NCBI GenBank assembly: GCA_038210185.1
Contig: JBBQWX010000049.1
Span: forward strand, 1-25,573
Direction: 5' to 3'
DNA length: 25,573 nucleotides
DNA from: Fodinibacter sp038210185
GTDB lineage: Bacteria; Actinomycetota; Actinomycetes; Actinomycetales; Dermatophilaceae
The stretch's first letter is position 1; each line of letters starts with the position of its first letter. Below are positions 8,317-14,739 of this stretch, in pieces. Below the pieces are notes generated by a model, which was not told where the DNA came from, did no database searches, and was given only the letters and a program-made list of their open reading frames with translations. A program made the translations under genes and the position numbers.

Positions 8317-8794
8317 GCGAGCAGTTCCGTTCCCGGGGGCCGTGGATGCCGTGGCCGGCCTGGTCGGCCTGGTCGCGTTTCAGATGGACCGTGACCAAGA
8401 ACCATCATGCCGTCACCCGCCCGCCGCACCCAGCGCGTCGCGTCCTCCAGCGCCCGGGCCCACCCGCCAGCACACACGACCCGGCCCCCTGCGGTCAACC
8501 GGCCCTCGTCCAGCGGGCCTCTCGTGGTGGCCTCGGCAGACCCGACGGAGCCGCCCGCGTCGGCCGACTCATCGGATACCCGAACTGGTCGCTGACCGGA
8601 CCGACCGACATCCCGACCCGTCCCGCTGAGCGCCTCCGGCACCGAGTCACGCTGGGCGGGCGACGGCGCGGTCGGCAGCCAGGATGATCGACCACCCGAC
8701 CGCCCAGCTGCCACTGGACGACACCGGCGGCGACGTCCGCATCCCGCTGATGCTGGCGCCGGGACTCGTGTTGGTCGCGGTGGCCACCAGCCAG

Positions 8795-8820
8795 CCTGCC
8801 TGCCTGCCTGCCTGCCTGCC
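8795..8820 (+). repeat. CCTG tetranucleotide tandem repeat
   Basis: Six consecutive CCTG units plus CC. A four-base unit changes reading frame when its copy number changes, so such tracts can act as phase-variable switches, but here it lies in DNA with no proven gene, about 150 nt before the second MFS start. Confidence 0.9.
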
Positions 8821-8886
8821 CCGCTCCGGGGGGCCCGCAGCCGTCGGGGGTCGTGCGCCTGAGAGGGCGGCCGGGCGGACCGGACC

Positions 8887-8902
8887 CCGGCCATTTCACC
8901 GG
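8887..8902 (+). promoter_or_regulatory. Regulon palindrome E (upstream of second MFS gene)
   Basis: CCGGCCATTTCACCGG followed by CGCGAGCA, 72 nt before the GTG start of the second MFS gene. It shares all but one of the palindrome's 16 bases, plus the CGCGAG tail, with copy B, which precedes the first MFS gene on the other strand. Confidence 0.62.
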
Positions 8903-8973
8903 CGCGAGCATCCTCGCCCGAGCGGCACCGTGAACGTGCACGACATCCCGTGCCACATCCCAAGGAGCGCACC

Positions 8974-10416
8974 GTGTCCACCACCCTCGAGACCCGCACC
9001 GTCACCCGGCAGCCCCGCACCGGCCGAACGGACGCCGGAAGCGCGCCCACCGGTGCCGGGGTCCGCCACGCGCGTCACGGTCGCTGGATCGCCCTCGGGC
9101 TCCTGATCTCCGCCCAGTTCGTCGTCATGCTCGACACCTCGATCGTCAACGTCGCACTGCCCTCCATCGCGACCGACCTGGGGCTCAGCCCCACGGCCGT
9201 CACGTGGATCGTCAACGCCTACGTCCTGGCGTTCGGCGGCCTGCTCCTGCTGTCCGGGCGTGCCGCGGACCTGTTCGGCCGCCGCCGCGTGTTCGTCGCC
9301 GGCTCAGCGCTGTTCACCATCGGCACCCTGCTCGCGGCGTTGGCGGCCAGCCAATGGCTCCTGGTCGCGGGCCGCATCGTCCAGGGTGCCGGCGCCGCAG
9401 CCCTGAGCCCGGCCGCGATGTCGCTGCTCCTGCTGACCTACCCGGGACAGATGCGGGCCAAGGCGATGAGCATCTGGGGCGCGGCCTCAGCCCTCGGGGG
9501 AGCCACGGGTGTCATGGCCGCCGGCGTCCTCGTCGGCACGTTCGGGTGGTCGTCGGTCTTTATCGTGACCGTGCCCGTCTCGGTCGCCGCCGTCGCCTTG
9601 GCCCGGTACCTGCTCCCGGAGGGTGGGCACGGTGCCCGTCGGCGCTTCGACTGGCACGGCGCCGCAGCCAGCACCGGGGCCGTCATCGCGCTGGTCCACG
9701 GCGCCCTCGGCCTCGCCGAACGCGGACCGACCTCCCCGACCGTCCTCGCCAGCCTGGCCGTCTCCGCCGCACTCGTCGCCGTCTTCATCACCGTCGAACG
9801 CCGTGCCGCCGACCCGCTGGTGCCCCTTGAGCTCTTCACGTCCCGGACCTTGACCACCGGGGTCATCCTCGCCGTCCTCGGCGGGGCTGCTCGCGCATCC
9901 ACCTTCGTCCTGGTCGCCCTGTACCTGCAGCAGGCCCTGCACCTGGCGCCACAGCAGGCCGGCCTGGCCATGGTCCCCACCTCGATCACCGGTTTCGTCG
10001 TCTCCCTCGCACTCCTGCCGCGGATCCTGCGCGCCTTGGGCCCGCAGCGCACCCTCGTTCTCGGATTGGTGGTCCTCGCCGCCGGCCACCTGTGGCTGGC
10101 CTACGCACCGCGCGGACATGGGTACCTCGTGGCCGTGCTTCCCGGGCTGCTCCTCGTCGCGATCGGGGTCGCCCTCAGCTTCACGCCCACCACCATGGTC
10201 ATCACCTCGGCCGCCCCCGAGACGCATTCCGGGCTCGCGTCCGGCCTCGCCGGCTCAGCCACCCAGGTCGGCGCCGCCCTCGGCACCGCGACCTTCACCG
10301 CCATCGGCATGTCCACGGGAGCCCCCGCCACGGGCCACCAGCGCGCGAAGGCTCACCGGGCGTCGATGATGCCCATCATCCCCTGGTCCTCGTGGTCGAG
10401 GACGTGGCAGTGGTAG
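8974..10416 (+). CDS. DHA2-type MFS exporter, apparently truncated at the C-terminus
   Basis: 480 residues. The EmrB/QacA-type motifs are present: VMLDTSIVNVALPSI in helix 1 (51-65), SGRAADLFGRRRVF (motif A, 94-107) and a glycine-rich helix 5 region (ASALGGATGVMAAGVLVG). GTG 8974 is chosen because AAGGAG lies 6 nt upstream; a GTG at 8950 is also in frame. The protein is normal up to VGAALGTATFTAIG, but then becomes a hydrophilic tail (HQRAKAHRASMMP...). From about residue 460 the codons are antisense to the conserved copper-binding end of the multicopper oxidase gene. The other exporter in this window continues about 60 residues past the same point, including a final helix, so helix 14 is missing here. 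Probably controlled through palindrome E. Activity of the shortened protein is uncertain. Confidence 0.88.
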   Translation: MSTTLETRTVTRQPRTGRTDAGSAPTGAGVRHARHGRWIALGLLISAQFVVMLDTSIVNVALPSIATDLGLSPTAVTWIVNAYVLAFGGLLLLSGRAADLFGRRRVFVAGSALFTIGTLLAALAASQWLLVAGRIVQGAGAAALSPAAMSLLLLTYPGQMRAKAMSIWGAASALGGATGVMAAGVLVGTFGWSSVFIVTVPVSVAAVALARYLLPEGGHGARRRFDWHGAAASTGAVIALVHGALGLAERGPTSPTVLASLAVSAALVAVFITVERRAADPLVPLELFTSRTLTTGVILAVLGGAARASTFVLVALYLQQALHLAPQQAGLAMVPTSITGFVVSLALLPRILRALGPQRTLVLGLVVLAAGHLWLAYAPRGHGYLVAVLPGLLLVAIGVALSFTPTTMVITSAAPETHSGLASGLAGSATQVGAALGTATFTAIGMSTGAPATGHQRAKAHRASMMPIIPWSSWSRTWQW

Positions 10417-11822
10417 ACGGTGCGGCCGTCGAAGTCCGCGAACCGGATCCGCACGCTCACCTGCCCGTGGGCGGGCACGGTCACCACATCACGCCAGTCA
10501 GGTGGGCCGGAGTGGTCGACGTCCGGGGCGTCCATCACCTGCATCGGCCACACGTGCAGGTGGAAGGGATGGTCCATCGGCGAGGTGTTCGCGATGGTCC
10601 ATTCTTCGATGGTGCCGAGGGCGACCTGTTGGTCCACTCGGCTGGGGTCGAACTGCCGGCCGTCGAACCCGAACTCCATGCCGCCGCCCCCCATACCCAT
10701 ACCCATCGTGAAGGTGATGGTGCGCCGAGCGCTCACGGTCCCGTCGCGAAGGTCGGCAACGTGCCGCGCTGGGGCGGTCCACGGGGGGGTGGGCCCCCCG
10801 GCCGCCGTACCCGAAGCGACCTGCACGGTGGCGAGAGTGGCCCCGGTCGATGTGCTCCCCGCGTCGCCCATCATCATGCCCATACCCCCACGATCGTGGG
10901 CGAGGGTGCGCAGGGTGAAGGTGCCGGCGCCGAGCGGCTCCAGGAGCAGGTCGGCCCGGTTGCCCGGGGCCAGGACGACGGTGTCCCGGGGAACCGGGTT
11001 GCCGAGCGCCTGGCCGTCGTAGCCCAGGAAGCCCCAGGTGTGGTCGTCCAGCTGCAGCTCGAGGAATCGTGAGGTGCAGGCGTTGATGACGCGCCAACGC
11101 TCCGGGGAGCCTGCGGTGGAGCCGATCACCGGGCGCAGCTGGCCGTTCACCAGGACGAGCTCGCCCTCGCGTCCGGCCATCACCTGCTGGGTGCTGACCT
11201 GGGCGACCTCGCCGCCTGCCGTGAGGGTGGTGTCGCTGATCACCAGCACGCGCTCGCGCGCTTCACCGGACGTCCCCAGCCCAGCGACCACGACCGCACC
11301 GAACAGCCCGCCGAAGACCTGGTCGGCGACCGTTCCGTGGTGGTGGGGGTGGTACCAGAACGTCCCGGCGGGGTGGTCGGCCGGGATGACGTACTCGTAG
11401 GTGGCGCCCTGGCCGGGCTCGACCATCCGGAAGACGTTGTCGCTGTTGTCCTTCGGCGAGACGTGGAGCCCGTGGGTGTGCAGGTTCGTGGTCTCCTCGA
11501 GGGCGTTGGTCAGGCTGACGCGCAGCAGGTCGCCGGGCGCCACCCGCAGGGTGGGGCCGGGGCTGGTGCCGTTGTATCCGAGTGCCTGGGTTCGCCGGCC
11601 GGCCAGCGCGACGCCGGCGCCTGCCGTCAGCTGAACGTCGAGGATGCCGTCGCGGCTGGTCAGGGCCGCGGGTTCACGAAGGGCCTGGCCCGCACTGGGC
11701 TGCAGGGAACCGGTCGCGGGTGCGACGACCCACCGCCAAGTCCCGGCCCCACCGGCCGCTACCGCGACTGCGCCGAACCCGGCGATCTGCAGGGCCCGAC
11801 GGCGGCCGATCTCACTGGTCAT
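10353..11822 (-). CDS. Tat-exported multicopper oxidase (CueO/laccase-like)
   Basis: 489 residues. It begins with a twin-arginine signal (GRRRALQIAGFGAVAVAAGG, about 6-25), so it is exported folded. Three cupredoxin domains carry all copper-ligand motifs: HTHGLH (115-120), WYHPHHHG (156-163), HPFHLHVW and the C-terminal YHCHVLDHEDQGMM with the type-1 Cys and axial Met. Met-rich segments (GGMGMMMG; MGMGMGGGGM) resemble those of copper-detoxifying oxidases of the CueO group, which oxidise Cu(I) using O2. ATG 11822 is chosen because the Tat signal starts there; it overlaps the upstream SHOCT gene by 11 nt, so translation is probably coupled. Last gene of a DUF302-SHOCT-oxidase operon behind a CsoR-type operator. 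Its stop lies inside the convergent MFS gene. Confidence 0.93.
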   Translation of the reverse strand: MTSEIGRRRALQIAGFGAVAVAAGGAGTWRWVVAPATGSLQPSAGQALREPAALTSRDGILDVQLTAGAGVALAGRRTQALGYNGTSPGPTLRVAPGDLLRVSLTNALEETTNLHTHGLHVSPKDNSDNVFRMVEPGQGATYEYVIPADHPAGTFWYHPHHHGTVADQVFGGLFGAVVVAGLGTSGEARERVLVISDTTLTAGGEVAQVSTQQVMAGREGELVLVNGQLRPVIGSTAGSPERWRVINACTSRFLELQLDDHTWGFLGYDGQALGNPVPRDTVVLAPGNRADLLLEPLGAGTFTLRTLAHDRGGMGMMMGDAGSTSTGATLATVQVASGTAAGGPTPPWTAPARHVADLRDGTVSARRTITFTMGMGMGGGGMEFGFDGRQFDPSRVDQQVALGTIEEWTIANTSPMDHPFHLHVWPMQVMDAPDVDHSGPPDWRDVVTVPAHGQVSVRIRFADFDGRTVYHCHVLDHEDQGMMGIIDAR

Positions 11823-12033
11823 CGAGGACACGCATGCGTTCGCGCAGCTCCTGCTCGGTGATCTCCCCACGCGCGAAGCGCTCACGAAGGATCTCGCGGG
11901 CCCTACCCCCACCGGTCGATCCGCGACCACTGGTGGCCGTCGAGGCTCGGAGCAGGGCCCACACGACGACGGCGAGGCCCAGGACGAGGAGAAGTGGCCA
12001 CACCCAGGCGAAGCCCATGCCATTGCCGTACAT
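11812..12033 (-). CDS. Small SHOCT-domain membrane protein
   Basis: 73 residues: a short N-terminus, one membrane helix (FAWVWPLLLVLGLAVVVWAL, about 8-27), a Gly/Ser linker, and a C-terminal SHOCT domain (AREILRERFARGEITEQEL). SHOCT domains are short oligomerisation modules common in small membrane proteins; no enzymatic role is known. ATG 12033 is chosen because it directly precedes the membrane helix; the frame is open to 12174 but that part lies within the end of the DUF302 gene. The ribosome binding site is weak (AGGA about 13 nt upstream), so expression may depend on readthrough from DUF302, 46 nt upstream. It overlaps the oxidase start by 11 nt. Association with metal or envelope stress is inferred from the operon. 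Confidence 0.8.
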   Translation of the reverse strand: MYGNGMGFAWVWPLLLVLGLAVVVWALLRASTATSGRGSTGGGRAREILRERFARGEITEQELRERMRVLDDQ

Positions 12034-12079
12034 CACGTCGACCAGATCCTGGTGGACATGGCGGAGTTCGTTCCGCGGG

Positions 12080-12535
12080 TCACGGCGTGGCGCCCGTGTC
12101 GCGGGGTTTCGTGGGTGTGGCTTGCGCCGTTGCCGACACCAGGTCGAGGGCCGCTCTGAGCAGAGCGGCGGCATCGGATGCCACCTCGGTGACTGCTGCG
12201 TGGCCGCTCAGGTCGCTGATGACCGTCGGGTCGATGGCCGCGACGGTGGTCGACGTCGCGTCCGGGCCGCGCCGCACGACGACGTTGCAGGGGAGGAGGA
12301 GCCCGACCTCGGGCTCGCCGGCCAGCGCCTTCTGCGCCAGCCGCGGATTGCAGGCACCCAGGATGCGGTAGCCACCGAGCTCCGCCGCGGCTGGGGCACT
12401 GAGCTTCGCACCGAAGGTCGCCTGCATGTCGATGTCCGAGACCACGCCGAAACCGCTGGTCACGAGGGCCTCTCGCGTCACCTCCAGGGCGGCGTCGAAG
12501 GGGAGGTCGACCGTGATGGTCATGGCGTAGGTCAT
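12080..12535 (-). CDS. DUF302-family protein
   Basis: 151 residues, cytosolic by sequence (no signal or membrane helix). The DUF302 core is clear: an N-terminal strand (MTITVDLPFDAALEVTREAL), a GFGVVSDIDM turn, then ILGACNP and GLLLPCNVVV with the two conserved cysteines, ending with helix AVTEVASDAAALLRAAL. The function of DUF302 is not established; such genes are often next to copper or sulfur-stress genes. ATG 12535 has GGAG just upstream and lies about 30 nt from a consensus -10 box. It is the first gene of the copper-type operon. Confidence 0.88.
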   Translation of the reverse strand: MTYAMTITVDLPFDAALEVTREALVTSGFGVVSDIDMQATFGAKLSAPAAAELGGYRILGACNPRLAQKALAGEPEVGLLLPCNVVVRRGPDATSTTVAAIDPTVISDLSGHAAVTEVASDAAALLRAALDLVSATAQATPTKPRDTGATP

Positions 12536-12564
12536 TCGCTGCTCCTGAGTGGTCTGGACCCAAG

Positions 12565-12583
12565 ATTATACCCCGTAGGGTAT
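12565..12583 (-). promoter_or_regulatory. Promoter with embedded CsoR-type operator
   Basis: On the minus strand the inverted repeat ATACCC - 4 nt - GGGTAT (12568-12583) runs into a perfect -10 box TATAAT (12565-12570); a TTGGGT -35-like element lies 15 nt upstream of the -10. CsoR/RcnR-family repressors (copper, nickel or persulfide sensors) bind such A/T-flanked C-run/G-run palindromes and block the promoter. With a multicopper oxidase in the operon, copper control is the simplest reading. No csoR gene is in the window. Confidence 0.75.
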
Positions 12584-12718
12584 TGACCCAACCTTGGTGT
12601 CCGGTGGCCGCAGCAGCGCCAGGCATCGATGGGACCGGGTGGCAAAGCGCTGCGGGCAAAGCAGGTCAGCAAATGGGGGATCCGAGAGGGCATCCGTCTG
12701 AGAGCGAAAGCCAGTGGG

Positions 12719-13183
12719 TCAGAACTGACTGACCAGAGAGCCCCCGCCGGCCACGACCGCCCAGGCGAGCAGAATGGACAGGCCCGCTCCCGAGAGGGGG
12801 GCCGTGATCCGTGGGTGATCCCTGTGCGAGTAGGCCAGGGCCATCAGCACGACACCCGCAGCGGCGGTAGGCCACGGGGCGTCCGCCGCGAGGAGAACGA
12901 TCACGGAAACGGTCATGCCTGAAGTCACGCGGAGGAGCAGCAAGCCCATCATCCGGGCAGCCGAGTTGCGCTCCTCCTCGAGGTCGCGCAACCGCTCCAC
13001 GTCGGTACCCCCAGCGTTCACCAGATCGAGCGCTGGGACCACCTCTGCCAGGTGATCTGGCGCAGGGTTTCCGGCTGGCTGAACCATCGTTGATGGACTG
13101 AGGGTGTAGATCGCCGCGCGCACCGACCCCGCGCGAGCAACGACCAGGACTCTCGTGGGCTCAGTGAGCACCGGAAACTGCAT
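12719..13183 (-). CDS. Small membrane protein of unknown function
   Basis: 154 residues from ATG 13183, or 122 from ATG 13087 (MVQPAGNPAPDHL). The first third is hydrophilic, with an acidic helix (LRDLEEERNSAA) leading into two or three membrane helices (MMGLLLLRVTSGMTVSVIVLL; PTAAAGVVLMALAYS; GLSILLAWAVVAGG). I do not recognise a family. The 13183 start overlaps the end of the UPF0104-type gene by 23 nt and has GAGATGG just ahead, suggesting coupling; the inner start lacks a good ribosome binding site. The two genes may form an operon. Cytoplasmic-membrane location is inferred from hydrophobicity. Confidence 0.6.
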   Translation of the reverse strand: MQFPVLTEPTRVLVVARAGSVRAAIYTLSPSTMVQPAGNPAPDHLAEVVPALDLVNAGGTDVERLRDLEEERNSAARMMGLLLLRVTSGMTVSVIVLLAADAPWPTAAAGVVLMALAYSHRDHPRITAPLSGAGLSILLAWAVVAGGGSLVSQF

Positions 13184-14438
13184 CCATCTCGGCTCTCGTC
13201 AGTCGCTCGGGAGGGTGATCCACGAGGCCCTGCAGCTGCGAGGTTCCGGGCTCGAGCCCCGGCAACCCCACCGCCCTCAGGCGCGCCGGGGGGCAGGAGA
13301 CGCCCGCTGGTGCCGTGACCTGCTGACCTCCCTCGCCGGCGCTCGTCAGCACCGGCGGCTCATCGGCTGGTCCTCCTGAGGCGCGCGTGCCTTCGGGTCG
13401 AGCCTGTGTCTGCCGGTCCAGACTCCACAGGCCCCAGGCCAGGAGGCCGAAGGGGAGTTCGATGAGGTTGGTGAAGAGTGAGACCAGCACGACCGCCGCG
13501 GCCGAGAGGGCTGGGTCGGCACCCAGAGCGATGAGTGCCGCAGCTGTGCCGGTCTCCGTGATGCCGATGCCGCCCGGCGTGATGCCCACACCTGTCAGCA
13601 ACCGGCCGATGGCGAAGGCCGCGAAGGCTGCGGTGAACGCCAGTCCGATGCCGGTGACGTGCAGGGCGATGAGGAAGATGCCCAGTTGAGCGGCGAAGAA
13701 CCCGAGCATGCCCAGGGTGAGCCAGTGCCACGATCCGCGGACCCGCTCGATGATCTGCGCACGAACCTCGCTCATCGCGGCCAGGGCCCGCCCGGAGGGT
13801 CGACCCCGGTTGGGGACCCGGTCACTGAGCCAGTCGACGGCTCCTCCCAGCGAGTCCGCGACCCGGGCCGAGCCGAGAAACCCCAGGAAGACTGCGAGGA
13901 TCAGCATCCCCAAGCCCCCAGCGGCCCACGCCGTCTGACGAAGAACCCCAGGTAGGGCTGGCGGGGTGAGCGCGAGGAGCCCGACCGCGAGGATCGGCAG
14001 GGCGATACGGGTGATGGTGTTCCACACTCCGGTGACGATGGCCGAGGTCGTGACGGCGTTCGCGGAGAAGCCCCAGGACCTGCACACGAAGAACGTCGCA
14101 GCCAGGCCGGCTGCGCCACCGCCGGGGAGCAACTTCGCAACAGCCGACCCTGCGGCGCTCACGACAAGGGCCCTGTGGATGGTCAGGCCCGGCAACGAGG
14201 CGCGCAGCGTGACGGCGTACGAGATGAGGAAACCCACCGCGAGCACGAAACAGGCCGCCAGCGCCGAGCGCGGCACGGTGTGCAGCACGCCGCCCAGCTC
14301 ACCCCACGTCGTATCGGTCACGCGCGGCAGCACCCAGCCAAGCAGCGCCACGGCGGCGGCGAGGCTGAAAAGGAGACGCCGGACGGTCTTGCCGGTGGGT
14401 CGAGGCAGGGCCATCAGGGGGGCTGCTGGGTCGGTCAT
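13161..14438 (-). CDS. UPF0104/YbhN-type (LPG synthase transmembrane-like) membrane protein
   Basis: 425 residues with about eight membrane helices between residues 20 and 340. Family marks include KLLPGGGAAGLAATFFVCR in the first half and TGVGITPGGIGITETGTAAA in the second, the 'PGGIG..E' motif of the transmembrane part of lysylphosphatidylglycerol synthases and of AglD/YbhN-like proteins. There is no aminoacyl-transferase domain, so lipid translocation or another envelope role is more likely than lysyl-lipid synthesis; unproven. The start ATG 14438 has only a weak, distant ribosome binding site (AGGA). The last 65 or so residues are not family-like; they include GLPGLEPGTSQLQGL, a phrase typical of the antisense of a tRNA T-arm, so the natural C-terminus has probably been replaced by readthrough. 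Confidence 0.82.
   Translation of the reverse strand: MTDPAAPLMALPRPTGKTVRRLLFSLAAAVALLGWVLPRVTDTTWGELGGVLHTVPRSALAACFVLAVGFLISYAVTLRASLPGLTIHRALVVSAAGSAVAKLLPGGGAAGLAATFFVCRSWGFSANAVTTSAIVTGVWNTITRIALPILAVGLLALTPPALPGVLRQTAWAAGGLGMLILAVFLGFLGSARVADSLGGAVDWLSDRVPNRGRPSGRALAAMSEVRAQIIERVRGSWHWLTLGMLGFFAAQLGIFLIALHVTGIGLAFTAAFAAFAIGRLLTGVGITPGGIGITETGTAAALIALGADPALSAAAVVLVSLFTNLIELPFGLLAWGLWSLDRQTQARPEGTRASGGPADEPPVLTSAGEGGQQVTAPAGVSCPPARLRAVGLPGLEPGTSQLQGLVDHPPERLTRAEMDAVSGAH
13241..13272 (+). other. tRNA 3'-end-like fragment (T-arm plus acceptor strand)
   Basis: On the plus strand a 5-bp stem CCGGG / CCCGG encloses a 7-nt loop CTCGAGC, one base from the T-loop consensus TTCRANY, followed by CAACCCC-A-CC as a 3' acceptor strand would be. 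No matching 5' acceptor strand, D-arm or clean anticodon arm is found upstream, so this is not a functional tRNA. Integrative elements often leave such 3' tRNA fragments at their ends, making an old attachment site possible. A chance GC-rich hairpin (it contains a perfect GGGCTCGAGCCC palindrome) is the alternative. Confidence 0.35.
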
Positions 14439-14739
14439 CAGTAGTCATCCTGCCTGCATGCGCCCCTGGACGAGGTCTTCTGTCCAATGATCTCGGACTG
14501 CTCACCGCCCACGGCCGAGCAACCGAGCCGCAGGTGCGCGACCTGAGCATCCAGCCGGCCGGGCCACCGGCCACGAGGTCGAGTCCTCGCCGCGACCAAC
14601 GGCGCTGATGGACGGTGAGGTGACCGGGCGAGGTCCGCCACCGGGCCACCGTCGCTCGGTAGGGCCGTGGTGCCCTTTGGGGCTGCCCGTCAGGACGATG
14701 CGCGTGCCATCTGGCGAGCCTGAGGGGCAATAGGCCGTG
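14439..14739. other. Gene-free gap between accessory and conserved parts
   Basis: About 300 nt between the start of the UPF0104-type gene and the stop of the coiled-coil gene. Short frames on both strands show no motif or ribosome binding site. No tRNA, terminal repeat or clear promoter was seen apart from a weak purine stretch close to 14438. Confidence 0.5.

Larger units (their letters stand above)
8189..8886. other. Long non-coding region between the divergent HD and MFS genes
   Basis: About 700 nt without a convincing gene. It contains palindrome D (8300-8316) and a CCTG tetranucleotide run (8795-8820). Open frames cross it on both strands (for example 8391-8687 plus, and a long minus-strand frame that extends past 9000), but none shows a family motif and most are rich in Arg, Pro and Ser as expected of frame shadows in GC-rich DNA. 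A short frame from ATG 8684 has good third-position GC bias for about 35 codons before the CCTG run and could be a gene remnant. The regulatory region proper appears to be the last 90 nt. Confidence 0.5.

Noticed and set aside
8581..8610. Sixth regulon palindrome at GGTCGCTGACCGG
   Set aside because: Spacing is one base short of the other copies and it lacks the CCGG arm and the GCGAG tail; single TGACCGG half-sites also occur by chance inside genes (for example near 1018 and 23235).
8196..9050. 284-codon minus-strand frame across the divergent intergenic region
   Set aside because: It overlaps the N-terminus of the second MFS gene, palindromes D and E and the CCTG run; no motif, start signal or coding-like composition.
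13190..13272. Complete tRNA gene on the plus strand
   Set aside because: The T-arm and 3' acceptor-like strand are present, but no pairing 5' acceptor, D-arm or anticodon stem could be built upstream.
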